A stretch of DNA of 64,000 bases, from the NCBI RefSeq assembly GCF_019794555.1, contig NZ_JAIMEP010000009.1, positions 27,389-91,388 on the forward strand, in the 5' to 3' direction. The DNA comes from Streptococcus suis (GTDB taxonomy: Bacteria > Bacillota > Bacilli > Lactobacillales > Streptococcaceae). Below are positions 19,685 through 28,489 of the stretch, piece by piece. Under the pieces are notes generated by a model. The model saw only the letters and a list, made by a program, of their open reading frames with translations. It was not told where the DNA came from and did no database searches. Both the position numbers and the translations under genes were made by a program. The number at the start of each line of letters is the position of its first letter. Positions within the stretch are counted from its first letter, which is position 1.

Positions 19685-19885
19685 TACTCAATGAAATTCA
19701 AAATCCGACTTGTTCCAAAGGTTCGGGGAACCTTTGGAGGTTGGAAAAAGGCGAACGTAGTTCGTTTCGCTCTGATGCAAATAGAACTCTGTTCCTTTTA
19801 TATTTCAAGGGAACAGGCTGTCAAGCTCCACTGGAGCTTGACAATCATCAAGTCAACAAGGTCTGATTTTGATTTTCGAAGTGTA
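19685..19885. mobile_element. RUP-like miniature element (MITE), 201 bp
   Basis: Terminal inverted repeats of about 21 bp: left 19685-19705 (TACTCAATGAAATTCAAAATC), right 19865-19885, whose complement reads TACACTTCGAAAATCAAAATC. The ends resemble the pneumococcal RUP/BOX termini. Inside are four hairpins: CCAAAGGTTC/GAACCTTTGG (19715-19737), CGAAC/GTTCG (19752-19764), GTTCC/GGAAC (19791-19814) and GTCAAGCTCC/GGAGCTTGAC (19820-19842). There is no coding capacity beyond fortuitous frames. TA dinucleotides flank both ends, compatible with TA-targeting. Confidence 0.7.
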
Positions 19886-19887
19886 TA

Positions 19888-19935
19888 AAAAACAGATTGA
19901 GTTTTCCTTGTGATACCCAATCTGTTTTTGATTTT
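19888..19935. terminator. Bidirectional terminator
   Basis: AAAAACAGATTG pairs with CAATCTGTTTTT (12 bp) around an 18-nt loop, serving the gene ending at 19950 on the minus strand and read-through from the Nudix gene. Confidence 0.8.
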
Positions 19936-19949
19936 TTTGAGGAGATGAA

Positions 19950-20339
19950 TTAAAGGCGATTTTGACGTTCCTTTTCCAAGTAATGATATCTGTACATTGC
20001 AAAGTGTTCAATAAGACGGTAACCAAATCCGCCGAGTATGATGAATATTATAATTACAAATAATTGTGTTAAAGTGGTTTGAAAGAAAAATTTCATCACA
20101 ATGGATATGACTACAAAACCCAAAACCCACCACCAAAGAGTCTGTAAAGGAGTATATTGCCCATTTTCATCATAAATCTTATTTGAAATATATATACTAT
20201 AAACAGTTAGGTTTCCTAAGACAATGAGAAAATAGGACACAAACGGATTTGGAAAAAGTGAATATAGGAAAAAATTACCTAAAATTGTTAAAGTGAGTAA
20301 CCATAAGAAAGTTGGCACTTTTAGGATGAAGTATTTCAT
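19950..20339 (-). CDS. Small integral membrane protein, unknown function
   Basis: 129 residues from ATG 20339, chosen because GGGAGGTG lies just before it; an in-frame start at 20387 would have no ribosome binding site. There are four hydrophobic segments: FLWLLTLTILGNFFLYSLF, YFLIVLGNLTVYSIYI, LWWWVLGFVVISIVMKFFF and LFVIIIFIILGGFGYRLI. The positively charged C-terminus (YHYLEKERQNRL) is probably cytoplasmic. I do not recognise the family. It follows the Ser/Thr-rich gene at 20402 on the same strand (63 bp gap), so the two may form an operon. Confidence 0.7.
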   Translation of the reverse strand: MKYFILKVPTFLWLLTLTILGNFFLYSLFPNPFVSYFLIVLGNLTVYSIYISNKIYDENGQYTPLQTLWWWVLGFVVISIVMKFFFQTTLTQLFVIIIFIILGGFGYRLIEHFAMYRYHYLEKERQNRL

Positions 20340-20401
20340 TCCATCACCTCCCAAAATTAGTATATCAAATAGTAAATAGGGAGACAAGTATTTATGTGTT
20401 T

Positions 20402-20830
20402 TTATTGGCCAGAAGTATTTTCAGAAGCTCCGCTAGTCACTTCTTCACTGGAAGTTGTAGTTGAACTTGTTTCAGTGCTTGTTCCTGTTGAGGAGGAATC
20501 AGTAGAAGCAGAGGAGACTTCTGATGTTGCTGTTGAGCTACTTGTAGCTGTTTGAGTCGTCTCATCTGCTGTTGATGTAGAGGAGTCAGTTGAAGAACTA
20601 CTGGTCGTTCCTTCTTGACTAGAACTTTGTGTAACAGTACTAGAAGGCACTTGTACAGTTGAGCTGCTTGTATTTGACACTGATTGAGCAGATGATTTGG
20701 AGCTAAAAGTGTAAATTGTAATACATGCAGTAATAATCCCTAGAATGGATCCAATAAAGGTCAGAACCTTTTGGAAATGGGAAAGACCAGCGACTTTTGT
20801 TGTTTTTTCTTTTTTTGTACGTGTATTCAT
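20402..20830 (-). CDS. DUF6556-like Ser/Thr-rich membrane-anchored protein
   Basis: 142 residues. A basic cytoplasmic N-terminus (MNTRTKKEKTTKVAGLSHFQKVL) is followed by one transmembrane helix (FIGSILGIITACITIYTFS, residues 26-45) and then a low-complexity extracellular tail composed almost wholly of Ser, Thr, Glu and Ala. The HFQKVLTFIGSILGIITA stretch matches what I recall of the streptococcal DUF6556 family. The function is unknown; the tail could be a glycosylation substrate or a spacer. GGAGGTATAAC precedes the ATG. The Ser/Thr repeats are prone to length variation between strains. Confidence 0.7.
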   Translation of the reverse strand: MNTRTKKEKTTKVAGLSHFQKVLTFIGSILGIITACITIYTFSSKSSAQSVSNTSSSTVQVPSSTVTQSSSQEGTTSSSSTDSSTSTADETTQTATSSSTATSEVSSASTDSSSTGTSTETSSTTTSSEEVTSGASENTSGQ

Positions 20831-20942
20831 GTTATACCTCCGAACCTAGTGTACGAAATGAAGTTTAAATCTAACTTAAAGAGTGGAAACAAGATGTGAA
20901 ACGTGATAAAATAGGACTATTGCAAACAAAGGAATGAAAATA

Positions 20943-22085
20943 ATGATCTATTTCGATAACGCAGCCACAACACAGACTCATCCAGAAGTTATTAAAACGT
21001 ACACGGAAGTTGCTACGAAAATTTGGGGAAATCCCTCCAGCCTGCACAATCTTGGCACTCAGGCGACACGAATCCTAGAAGCATCCCGTAAGCAAATAGC
21101 AGAGCTATTGGGGAAAGAAAGCAAGGAAATCTTTTTTACTTCAGGCGGTACAGAAGGTGATAACTGGGTCATTAAAGGTGTCGCATTTGAGAAGGCACAT
21201 CTGGGTAAGCACATCATCGTTTCAGCTATCGAGCATCCAGCGGTAAAAGAGTCAGCACTTTGGCTCAAAACACAAGGTTTTGAGGTGGATTTGGCTCCGG
21301 TCAATGCCCAAGGTTTTGTTGATGTTTCTGCCTTAGAAAGCTTGATTCGTCCAGAAACTACATTGGTTTCTATCATGGCCGTCAACAATGAAATTGGTGC
21401 CATTCAGCCCATTCAGGAAATTTCACAACTCCTAGCTGATAAGCCAACCATTTCCTTCCATGTGGATGCTGTGCAGGCTATCGGCAAGGTGCCGACGGAA
21501 CGGTATTTGACAGACCGAGTTGATTTTGCTAGTTTTTCAGGTCACAAATTCCACTCTGTCAGAGGAGTAGGTTTCGTCTATATTAAAGCTGGCAAGAAAA
21601 TCGCTCCGCTATTGACAGGAGGAGGACAGGAAAGCGACAAACGCTCAACAACTGAAAATGTGGCAGGTATCGCAGCGACAGCTAAGGCGCTCCGCTTGAC
21701 CCTGGACAAGGCAGCAGATAGCCAGAAGCAACTGGCAGCTATGAAGCAGATTCTGGTGGATGAATTGAGCAAGTATCAAGATGTGACGGTCTTTTCTGGA
21801 ATGGAAAACTTTGTACCTAGTATTTTGACCTTTGGAATTAAGAATATTCGTGGTGAGGTCATTGTTCATGCTTTTGAGGACCATCAGATTTACATTTCGA
21901 CAACCTCAGCCTGCTCGTCTAAGGCAGGGAAACCTGCGGGTACACTAATTGCCATGGGCGTTCCTCAGAAGTTGGCACAAACTGCAGTCCGTGTCAGCTT
22001 GGATGATGACAACGATATGGGGCAAATCGAACAATTCCTCACAATTTTTAAACAAATTTATCACAATACACAGAAAGTAAGGTAG
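20943..22085 (+). CDS. iscS: Cysteine desulfurase (IscS/NifS family)
   Basis: PLP enzyme that moves sulfur from cysteine to an enzyme-bound persulfide. 380 residues. The N-terminus [14 protein letters not shown] is typical. PLP contacts are in GGTEGDNW and [10 protein letters not shown], the Schiff-base Lys is in FSGHKFH (about residue 202), and the catalytic Cys loop is [11 protein letters not shown] (about residue 322). The start at 20943 is preferred over ATG 20934, because AAAGGA sits 9 bp before the former and overlaps the latter. The stop is one base from thiI, so this desulfurase probably supplies ThiI with persulfide for tRNA 4-thiouridine. A chromosomal nifS-like name would be equally acceptable. 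Confidence 0.92.
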   Translation: MIYFDNAATTQTHPEVIKTYTEVATKIWGNPSSLHNLGTQATRILEASRKQIAELLGKESKEIFFTSGGTEGDNWVIKGVAFEKAHLGKHIIVSAIEHPAVKESALWLKTQGFEVDLAPVNAQGFVDVSALESLIRPETTLVSIMAVNNEIGAIQPIQEISQLLADKPTISFHVDAVQAIGKVPTERYLTDRVDFASFSGHKFHSVRGVGFVYIKAGKKIAPLLTGGGQESDKRSTTENVAGIAATAKALRLTLDKAADSQKQLAAMKQILVDELSKYQDVTVFSGMENFVPSILTFGIKNIRGEVIVHAFEDHQIYISTTSACSSKAGKPAGTLIAMGVPQKLAQTAVRVSLDDDNDMGQIEQFLTIFKQIYHNTQKVR

Positions 22086-22086
22086 A

Positions 22087-23304
22087 ATGAACTATTCAGA
22101 AATTATGATTCGCTATGGCGAATTGTCAACTAAAGGGAAAAACAAGATGCGGTTTGTCAACAAACTCCGCAATAATATCAAGCATGTCCTTTCTGTTTAC
22201 CCAGAAGTGACCGTTTATTTTGACCGTGACCGTGGTCATGTCTATTTGAATGGGGCGGATTATCAGGACGTTTCAGCTTCTTTGAAGAAGATTTTTGGGA
22301 TCCAAAATTTCGCACCGTCTTATAAGATTGAAAAGTCTGTTCCAGCTTTGAAAGAAGCGGTTGTGGAAATAATGCAGACCATTTACAAGGAAGGGATGAC
22401 CTTCAAGATTGCTGCGCGTCGTAGTGACCACAATTTTGAATTGGACAGCCGTGACCTTAACCAAGTCCTTGGAGATGCAGTTTTTACAGCTATTCCAAAT
22501 GTACAGGTACAAATGAAGTCACCAGATATTACTCTGCGAGTGGAGATTCGTCCGGACGCTGCTTATATTTCCCATGAAGAAATCAAGGGGGCAGGTGGTC
22601 TGCCAGTTGGAACATCTGGAAAAGGAACGCTTATGTTATCAGGTGGTATTGATTCGCCTGTTGCGGGCTATTTGGCTCTCAAACGTGGGGTTGAAATCGA
22701 AGCCCTCCACTTTGCTAGTCCGCCTTATACGAGTCCAGGTGCACTTAAGAAAGCCCATGATTTGACTCGTAAATTGACTGCCTTTGGTGGTAATATCACC
22801 TTTATCGAAGTGCCTTTTACAGAAATTCAGGAAGAAATCAAGGAAAAAGCACCTGAAGCTTATTTGATGACCTTGACACGTCGCTTCATGATGCGGATTA
22901 CAGACCGAGTTCGTGAAGAACGTGGTGCCATGGTTATTATCAATGGTGAAAGTCTAGGACAGGTGGCAAGTCAAACCTTGGAATCGATGCAGGCTATCAA
23001 TGCGGTGACCAATACACCTGTTATCCGTCCAGTCGTTACCATGGACAAGCTGGAAATCATTGATATTGCTCAAGAAATTGATACCTTTGAAATTTCAATC
23101 CAGCCATTTGAGGATTGCTGTACCATCTTTGCCCCTGACCGTCCAAAAACCAACCCGAAAATCAAACATGTCGAGCAGTACGAAGCTCGTATGGATGTAG
23201 AAGGATTGGTAGAACGAGCTGTGGCTGGGATTATCGTAACTGAAATCACACCGAAAGAGGAAGTGAAAGACGAAGTGGATAGTTTGATTGAAGACTTACT
23301 GTAG
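22087..23304 (+). CDS. thiI: tRNA 4-thiouridine synthase ThiI
   Basis: tRNA sulfurtransferase making s4U8. 405 residues. Order: N-terminal ferredoxin-like region ([19 protein letters not shown]), THUMP domain (about 60-165), and PP-loop ATP pyrophosphatase domain ([20 protein letters not shown], about residue 184). It ends without the rhodanese domain of the E. coli enzyme, the normal state for Firmicutes. It sits one base behind the cysteine desulfurase gene, forming a two-gene operon that ends at a terminator at 23330. Confidence 0.96.
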   Translation: MNYSEIMIRYGELSTKGKNKMRFVNKLRNNIKHVLSVYPEVTVYFDRDRGHVYLNGADYQDVSASLKKIFGIQNFAPSYKIEKSVPALKEAVVEIMQTIYKEGMTFKIAARRSDHNFELDSRDLNQVLGDAVFTAIPNVQVQMKSPDITLRVEIRPDAAYISHEEIKGAGGLPVGTSGKGTLMLSGGIDSPVAGYLALKRGVEIEALHFASPPYTSPGALKKAHDLTRKLTAFGGNITFIEVPFTEIQEEIKEKAPEAYLMTLTRRFMMRITDRVREERGAMVIINGESLGQVASQTLESMQAINAVTNTPVIRPVVTMDKLEIIDIAQEIDTFEISIQPFEDCCTIFAPDRPKTNPKIKHVEQYEARMDVEGLVERAVAGIIVTEITPKEEVKDEVDSLIEDLL

Positions 23305-23329
23305 CATACAATTATTTCGACATACATGT

Positions 23330-23355
23330 AAATCCAGTTATTGCTGGATTTTTTA
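23330..23355 (+). terminator. Terminator of the iscS-thiI operon
   Basis: AATCCAG-TTATTG-CTGGATT stem-loop followed by TTTT. Confidence 0.75.
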
Positions 23356-23426
23356 GTTCGAATCGTTCGGAAAAATCGAATTTTTGTGGTATAATGGACT
23401 TTCGAAAAAGATATGAAGGAGTTTTT

Positions 23427-24755
23427 ATGAAAAAAGGAGCCTTAACAGGTTTACTACTGTTTGGTATGTTTTTTGGTGCAGGAAATTTGATATTTCCTCC
23501 AGCGCTCGGTATTTTGTCTGGTGAATATTTCTGGCCAGCCATTTTAGGATTTGTTGTATCTGGTGTCGGTATTGCCGTGATTGCTTTGATTGTAGGAACA
23601 CTCAACCCTAAAGGGTACGTGCATGAGATCTCACGTAAGATTTCACCCTTGTTTGCTACTGTTTATCTTGTTGCCTTGTACTTGGCAATTGGACCATTTT
23701 TTGCAATTCCACGTACAGCTACAACGTCATTTGAGGTTGGAATTGCTCCATTGTTGGGTGAAGCAAACCTTGGAATTTGGCTATTTGGTTTTACAGCTCT
23801 CTACTTTGTGGCAGCCTACCTGATTGCCCTTAATCCTTCTCAGATTTTGAATAGTATTGGACGAATTTTAACTCCAGTATTCGCTATTTTGATTGTTATT
23901 TTGGTTGTTCTAGGAGCTATCAAGTATGGTTCGACCAGTCCTCTGCCAGCTGCAGAAGCTTACTCAGCTGGACAGGCTTTTGGTACAGGATTTATTGAAG
24001 GATATAACACTTTGGATGCACTTGCCTCTATCGCCTTTAGTGTGGTAGCTGTTAATACCTTGAAACAACTTGGTTTTTCAAGCAAAAAGGAATATGTTTC
24101 TACAATTTGGTCAGTTGGTTTAGTCGTTGCTTTAGCCTTCTCAGCTCTGTATGTTGGTTTGGCTTTCCTAGGAAATCATTTCCCTGTTCCGTCTGATGTA
24201 TTGGCATCTAAGGAAATCCACAAAGGCGTTTACGTTTTATCTCAAGCAACCCAAGCCATCTTTGGACCAAGTGCGCAGATTTTCTTGGCTGCTATGGTTA
24301 TCGTAACCTGCTTCACTACAACAGCTGGTTTGATTGTGTCTTCTGGTGAATTTTTCGCTGAGCGTTTTCCACGTTTTAGCTACAAAGTATATGCGACTGT
24401 CTTTACCTTGATTGGTTTTGGTATTGCCAATCTTGGTTTGAGTAAGATTATTGCCTTCTCTATTCCAGTTCTTTTGATTCTGTATCCAATTACCATCTGT
24501 ATTGTTTTAATTACTATTGTCAATAAATTTGTTCCTCTGTCAAAACCTGGTATGCAACTGACAGTTGGTGTGGTGACAGTCTTGGCCCTGGTAGAAGTCT
24601 TGGCTGGACAATTTGGCTGGTTAGGAATTTCAAACCTAATTGGAGCTCTGCCATTTGCCGAACAATCCTTATCATGGATAACGCCAGCAGTGGTTGGCAT
24701 CCTGCTCTCGCTCTTCTTGCCGAACAAACAGACCAGCGAAAGCTTTGAAATGTAA
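23427..24755 (+). CDS. brnQ: Branched-chain amino acid:cation symporter BrnQ (LIVCS family)
   Basis: Na+-coupled uptake carrier for Leu, Ile and Val, 442 residues, about 12 transmembrane helices. The N-terminus KKGALTGLLLFGMFFGAGNLIFPPALG carries the family signature GAGNxIFPP. The start at 23427 (GAAGGAG seven bases upstream) is chosen over the frame opening at 23394, because the -10 TATAAT at 23390-23395 overlaps that earlier codon. Monocistronic: own promoter and a terminator directly after the stop. Confidence 0.93.
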   Translation: MKKGALTGLLLFGMFFGAGNLIFPPALGILSGEYFWPAILGFVVSGVGIAVIALIVGTLNPKGYVHEISRKISPLFATVYLVALYLAIGPFFAIPRTATTSFEVGIAPLLGEANLGIWLFGFTALYFVAAYLIALNPSQILNSIGRILTPVFAILIVILVVLGAIKYGSTSPLPAAEAYSAGQAFGTGFIEGYNTLDALASIAFSVVAVNTLKQLGFSSKKEYVSTIWSVGLVVALAFSALYVGLAFLGNHFPVPSDVLASKEIHKGVYVLSQATQAIFGPSAQIFLAAMVIVTCFTTTAGLIVSSGEFFAERFPRFSYKVYATVFTLIGFGIANLGLSKIIAFSIPVLLILYPITICIVLITIVNKFVPLSKPGMQLTVGVVTVLALVEVLAGQFGWLGISNLIGALPFAEQSLSWITPAVVGILLSLFLPNKQTSESFEM

Positions 24756-24766
24756 AAAAATCATAC

Positions 24767-24793
24767 AAAACACTTGCATTTGCAAGTGTTTTT
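24767..24793 (+). terminator. brnQ terminator
   Basis: AAAACACTTGCA and TGCAAGTGTTTT form a near-perfect 12-bp stem with a TT centre, followed by a T-run. Confidence 0.85.
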
Positions 24794-24801
24794 GTTATAA
24801 T
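24774..24801 (+). promoter_or_regulatory. rplU-rpmA promoter
   Basis: TTGCAT, 16-nt spacer, TATAAT. The -35 hexamer is part of the brnQ terminator stem, so the two signals share sequence. Confidence 0.7.
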
Positions 24802-24807
24802 AGGACT

Positions 24808-24934
24808 GTTGACTATGCACACCTGTGCAACCGCTCGATTACCGTTTTTTCAAAAATAAGTGGTTCGTCCCACGGTACTAGGCGAGTCTTCACAAAAAAT
24901 TCGGGCAAGACCCAAAAATCATAGGAGGTGCATA
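24808..24934 (+). ncRNA. Ribosomal protein L21-type leader (autoregulatory 5' UTR)
   Basis: About 127 nt of G/C-richer untranslated sequence precede rplU. Pairing segments are visible, such as GCACACCTGTGC (24817-24828) and GACTCGCC against the ACTAGGCGAGTC region. Position, size and context match the L21 leader element known in Firmicutes. Assignment rests mainly on context; I could not fold it against the family model. Confidence 0.55.
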
Positions 24935-25249
24935 ATGAGCACATACGCAATCATTAAAACTGGCGGCAAACAAGTTAAAGTTGAAGTCGGTCAAGCTATC
25001 TACGTTGAAAAATTGAACGTTGAAGCAGGTCAAGAAGTTACTTTCGAAGAAGTAGTTCTTGTTGGTGGTGAGAAAACTGTTGTGGGTACTCCACTTGTAG
25101 CAGGCGCTACTGTTGTTGGTACTGTTGAAAAACAAGGTAAACAGAAAAAAGTTGTTACCTTCAAGTACAAACCTAAAAAAGGTAGCCACCGCAAACAAGG
25201 TCACCGTCAACCTTACACAAAAGTTGTTATCAACGCTATCAACGCTTAA
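24935..25249 (+). CDS. rplU: 50S ribosomal protein L21
   Basis: 104 residues, full length, starting [20 protein letters not shown] with the L21 signature GGKQ. The C-terminal basic [19 protein letters not shown] binds 23S rRNA. AGGAGGTG precedes the ATG at ideal spacing. It is first in the rplU-rpmA operon, downstream of a structured leader. In most Firmicutes a gene for the L27-processing protease Prp lies next; here rpmA follows after only 45 bp. Confidence 0.98.
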   Translation: MSTYAIIKTGGKQVKVEVGQAIYVEKLNVEAGQEVTFEEVVLVGGEKTVVGTPLVAGATVVGTVEKQGKQKKVVTFKYKPKKGSHRKQGHRQPYTKVVINAINA

Positions 25250-25294
25250 GGCGTAGCTTGAAGCAATCATTACAGAAATTCGGAGGAATAACAT

Positions 25295-25588
25295 ATGTTA
25301 AACTTGAATCTTGCTAACTTGCAATTTATGGCCCACAAAAAAGGTGGAGGTTCAACGTCAAACGGTCGTGACTCACAAGCGAAACGCCTTGGTGCGAAAG
25401 CTGCTGACGGCCAAACTGTATCAGGTGGTTCAATTCTTTACCGTCAACGTGGTACAAAAATCTACCCAGGAGCTAACGTAGGTCGTGGTGGAGATGACAC
25501 TCTTTACGCTAAAGTAGAAGGCGTTGTACGCTTCGAACGTAAAGGTCGCGATAAGAAACAAGTATCTGTTTACCCAATCGCAAAATAA
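25295..25588 (+). CDS. rpmA: 50S ribosomal protein L27 with N-terminal extension
   Basis: 97 residues. The mature sequence begins [19 protein letters not shown], preceded by the extension [12 protein letters not shown]. In Firmicutes this extension is removed by the cysteine protease Prp; without cleavage the L27 N-terminus cannot reach the peptidyl-transferase centre. Here LQFM precedes Ala, compared with LQFF in Staphylococcus. The start codon has CGGAGGA upstream. A terminator follows, then a decayed integrase gene on the opposite strand. Confidence 0.98.
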   Translation: MLNLNLANLQFMAHKKGGGSTSNGRDSQAKRLGAKAADGQTVSGGSILYRQRGTKIYPGANVGRGGDDTLYAKVEGVVRFERKGRDKKQVSVYPIAK

Positions 25589-25610
25589 GTCTGAAAATGG
25601 CTTAACAATA

Positions 25611-25642
25611 GGCTTTCCGAGATTTCGGAAGGCCTGTTTTTT
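25611..25642 (+). terminator. rpmA terminator
   Basis: GGCTTTCCGA-GATT-TCGGAAGGCC stem (10 bp with one G-U) and a long T-run. Confidence 0.88.
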
Positions 25643-25645
25643 TGT

Positions 25646-25915
25646 TTTGATACCCACCGTGATACCCAAATTTTAAAAACCAATGTAGGAAGCGAACTTA
25701 TCAGCAACTTCATTCTTTGCTTTTTGAGTGACATGGCATAGATGTCTATGGTGGTTTGGATGTTCTTGTGACCTAATGTTTCCTGCACTTTCTTGATGGT
25801 GGAATCAGCTTTAAAGAGTAGGGAGCAGTGGATGCGTTGGGAGCCGTGTGGTGTAATGCGTTTGAAGTCTAGGTGTTTTCTCCAAACATTTGAAAAATCA
25901 ATCTTTTGATTGCCA
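25646..25915 (-). pseudogene. Decayed tyrosine integrase, C-terminal remnant
   Basis: Reading the minus strand gives about 85 codons of a Tn916/phage-type integrase catalytic domain: FSNVWRKHLDFKRITPHG, then CSLLFKADSTIKKVQETLGHKN and QTTIDIYA with the nucleophile Tyr. The expected HGxRHTH block reads HGSQRIH, so Arg II is lost. The natural stop is also missing: the frame runs through the rpmA terminator to about 25570. N-terminal domains are absent. This is the scar of an element that once sat behind rpmA. The rest of 25916-26107 is A/T-rich with no gene. Confidence 0.75.
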
Positions 25916-26107
25916 TTTTTTTAATGATTAGAAAAAGATACTATCCAACTTTGGACTGATGATTGTTGAAATGTGTGTTTTAACCCTTGGTCTTTCACCC
26001 TTTTCTAGGTTGGTATAGAAGTGACGCTTTATGGTGTAATTTGAAGTCTCCCAAAATCTGCATATTTCTGGTATAATAGAAAAAGTAGTATAAAAGAGGA
26101 TTTCACG

Positions 26108-27022
26108 ATGAATATTCAACAATTACGATACGTAGTGGCTATTGCTAATAGTGGAACGTTTCGAGAAGCAGCGGAAAAGATGTATGTTTCTCAGCCAAGT
26201 TTATCCATTTCCATTAAAGATTTGGAAACAGAGCTTGGTTTTCAAATCTTTAGTCGAACCAGTTCTGGCACCTTTTTAACGCAAAAAGGGATGGATTTTT
26301 ATGAAAAAGCTCAAAATTTGGTAAAAGGTTTTGATCAGTTTGAACATCTTTATTTGCAACCTGAAGAAGGTGAGAAAACTTTTTCTATTTCTAGTCAACA
26401 CTATGATTTTTTACCTCCATTGATTACCGAGTTTTCGAGACAACATCCACAATATCCTCATTTTCGTATTTTTGAATCAACCACAGCACAAATTTTAGAT
26501 GAGGTTGCCCAAGGATATAGTGAATTAGGTATTATCTATTTAAATGATAAAAATACGAAAGGTATTATGCAAAAGTTAGATAAACTTCATTTGCAAGCGA
26601 TTGATTTATCTGATTTCCAAACACATATCTACCTTCGGGAAGACCATCCCTTGACAAATAAAGAGGAGATTGAACCAACAGATTTGGTTGGTTTACCAAC
26701 TGTTCGATTTACCCAAGAGAAGGAAGCCTATCTATATTATTCAGAAAATCTGATTGACACCTCTGACTCATCAGTAGTTTTTGATGTGACAGATCGAGCT
26801 ACCTTAAATGGCATTTTAGAACGTACAGACGCTTATGCGACTGGTTCGGGTTACTTGGATGATGAGAGTGTGAATGGGATTACAGTAATACCATTTAAAG
26901 GAAAAGTTGACAATCGCATGGTCTACGTTAAACGTGCGAGTGATGAATTGAGTCAATGCGCACAGGATTTTGTGGAGACTATGCAGTCATATTTTGATAA
27001 AAAGAAGGAAGAACATGCGTAA
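26108..27022 (+). CDS. cpsY: LysR family regulator CpsY/MtaR
   Basis: 304 residues. N-terminal winged HTH (MNIQQLRYVVAIANSGTFREAAEKMYVSQPSLSISIKDLE) and a C-terminal effector domain from about residue 90. Sequence and position before lspA-rluD match streptococcal CpsY (MtaR), which controls methionine transport and metabolism genes and affects survival in neutrophils. The promoter TATAAT lies at 26073-26078 and GAGGA before the ATG. The last codons overlap lspA by 8 bp, so the regulator is cotranscribed with lspA and rluD. Confidence 0.85.
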   Translation: MNIQQLRYVVAIANSGTFREAAEKMYVSQPSLSISIKDLETELGFQIFSRTSSGTFLTQKGMDFYEKAQNLVKGFDQFEHLYLQPEEGEKTFSISSQHYDFLPPLITEFSRQHPQYPHFRIFESTTAQILDEVAQGYSELGIIYLNDKNTKGIMQKLDKLHLQAIDLSDFQTHIYLREDHPLTNKEEIEPTDLVGLPTVRFTQEKEAYLYYSENLIDTSDSSVVFDVTDRATLNGILERTDAYATGSGYLDDESVNGITVIPFKGKVDNRMVYVKRASDELSQCAQDFVETMQSYFDKKKEEHA

Positions 27023-27479
27023 ATTTGGGTTTCCGCTCCTTGCGGCGGTTTTAATTGCTATTGATCAATATGTGAAAGCTTGGACAGTTGCGAATATTGA
27101 GTTAGATTCAGTAAGGGAATTTTTACCTGGTTTCATGAGTTTGGCCTATTTGCGCAATTATGGTGCAGCTTGGTCGATTTTGCAAAATCAACAATGGTTT
27201 TTTACGATTGTAACCATTATTGTATTGATTGGGCTAGTTTGGTACTATATTCGACAAATAAAAGGAAGTCTATGGACATTATTCAGTCTTTCTTTGATGA
27301 TGGCTGGAGCTTTGGGTAACTTTATTGACCGTGTTCGTTTGGGGTATGTTGTTGATATGTTTCACCTGGATTTTATAAATTTTCCGATTTTTAATGTCGC
27401 TGATATGTGCTTGTCGGTTGGGGTTGGATTGTTATTTATATGTATATTGAAAGAAGAGTATGATGGAAATAAAGGTTGA
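27015..27479 (+). CDS. lspA: Lipoprotein signal peptidase (signal peptidase II)
   Basis: Membrane aspartyl protease that cleaves prolipoproteins after diacylglyceryl transfer. 154 residues from ATG 27015 (AAGAAGGAAG upstream; starts within cpsY). Four transmembrane helices. Conserved motifs are IDQYVKAW, LRNYGAAWSIL, GALGNFIDRVRLGYVVDMF (catalytic Asp) and FNVADMCLSVG (second catalytic Asp). It overlaps both cpsY and rluD and would process lipoproteins such as the LdcB protein encoded at 3834. Confidence 0.95.
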   Translation: MRKFGFPLLAAVLIAIDQYVKAWTVANIELDSVREFLPGFMSLAYLRNYGAAWSILQNQQWFFTIVTIIVLIGLVWYYIRQIKGSLWTLFSLSLMMAGALGNFIDRVRLGYVVDMFHLDFINFPIFNVADMCLSVGVGLLFICILKEEYDGNKG

Positions 27480-28362
27480 AACAGGCGGTGTTCGTCTGGA
27501 TAAGGCATTGTCAGAATTGACAGAATTATCTCGTTCGGTGGCAAATGACCAAATCAAGGCTGGTCAGGTATTGGTCAATGGTCAAGTAAAGAAGGCAAAA
27601 TATACTGTACAAGAAGGGGATATCATTACCTATCAAGTACCAGAAATTGAAGAAATTGATTATGTCGCTGAAGATATTCCTTTAGATATTGTTTATCAAG
27701 ATGAAGATGTCGCTGTTGTCAACAAACCTCAAGGAATGGTTGTGCACCCCTCAGCTGGGCATACTTCCGGGACCTTAGTTAATGCTCTTCTATACCATGT
27801 CAAAGACTTGTCTGGCATCAACGGTGTCCTTCGTCCTGGGATTGTTCATCGAATTGATAAGGATACCTCAGGTTTATTAATGATTGCTAAAAATGATGAG
27901 GCCCATACAAAACTTGCAGCTGAATTGAAAGATAAAAAATCCCTTCGCAAGTATTGGGCCATTGTACATGGAAACCTTCCTAATGATCGTGGAGTCATTG
28001 AAGCTCCTATTGGTCGTTCTGAAAAGGATCGTAAGAAACAGGCTGTGACGGCAAAAGGGAAAGAAGCGGTCACGAGATTCCAAGTATTGGAACGATTTGG
28101 TGACTATACCTTAGTTGAATTGACATTAGAAACAGGTAGAACCCACCAAATTCGGGTTCACATGGCTTATATTGGTCATCCAGTTGCTGGGGATGAAGTT
28201 TATGGTCCGCGAAAAACGTTAAAAGGACATGGCCAATTTCTCCATGCCAGAACTCTTGGATTCACTCATCCGAGAACTGGAGAAGTAGTTGATTTTACAG
28301 CAGAAGCGCCAGCTATTTTTCAAGATACACTAGAATATCTCCGTCGAATTGCTAAAGGCTAG
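27463..28362 (+). CDS. rluD: RluD-family 23S rRNA pseudouridine synthase
   Basis: 299 residues. N-terminal S4 RNA-binding domain (VRLDKALSELTELSRSVANDQIKAGQVLVNG), then the RluA/RluD catalytic domain with the active-site Asp in PGIVHRIDKDTSGLLMIAKN (about residue 134). The C-terminus holds TGRTHQIRVHMAYIGHPVAGDEVYG. Two adjacent ATG codons are possible (27460 or 27463); the second gives the usual start MEIKVETGGVRLDKAL. It overlaps lspA by 17 bp. Confidence 0.92.
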   Translation: MEIKVETGGVRLDKALSELTELSRSVANDQIKAGQVLVNGQVKKAKYTVQEGDIITYQVPEIEEIDYVAEDIPLDIVYQDEDVAVVNKPQGMVVHPSAGHTSGTLVNALLYHVKDLSGINGVLRPGIVHRIDKDTSGLLMIAKNDEAHTKLAAELKDKKSLRKYWAIVHGNLPNDRGVIEAPIGRSEKDRKKQAVTAKGKEAVTRFQVLERFGDYTLVELTLETGRTHQIRVHMAYIGHPVAGDEVYGPRKTLKGHGQFLHARTLGFTHPRTGEVVDFTAEAPAIFQDTLEYLRRIAKG

Positions 28363-28489
28363 GGTGTTCGAAAACAGACTATTCTCTGAAAAAATAGTGA
28401 AAATTTCACTTTGGTGAATGGTTTTGCCTACTTGCTCATTTTTTAAAAAGATGATAGACTAGTACAGATAACATTTGAGGAGAGAATGA

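Noticed and set aside
19630..19888. Two overlapping 65-78-codon plus-strand frames after the Nudix gene
   Set aside because: They coincide with the RUP-like element; frames in palindromic repeats are not evidence of genes.
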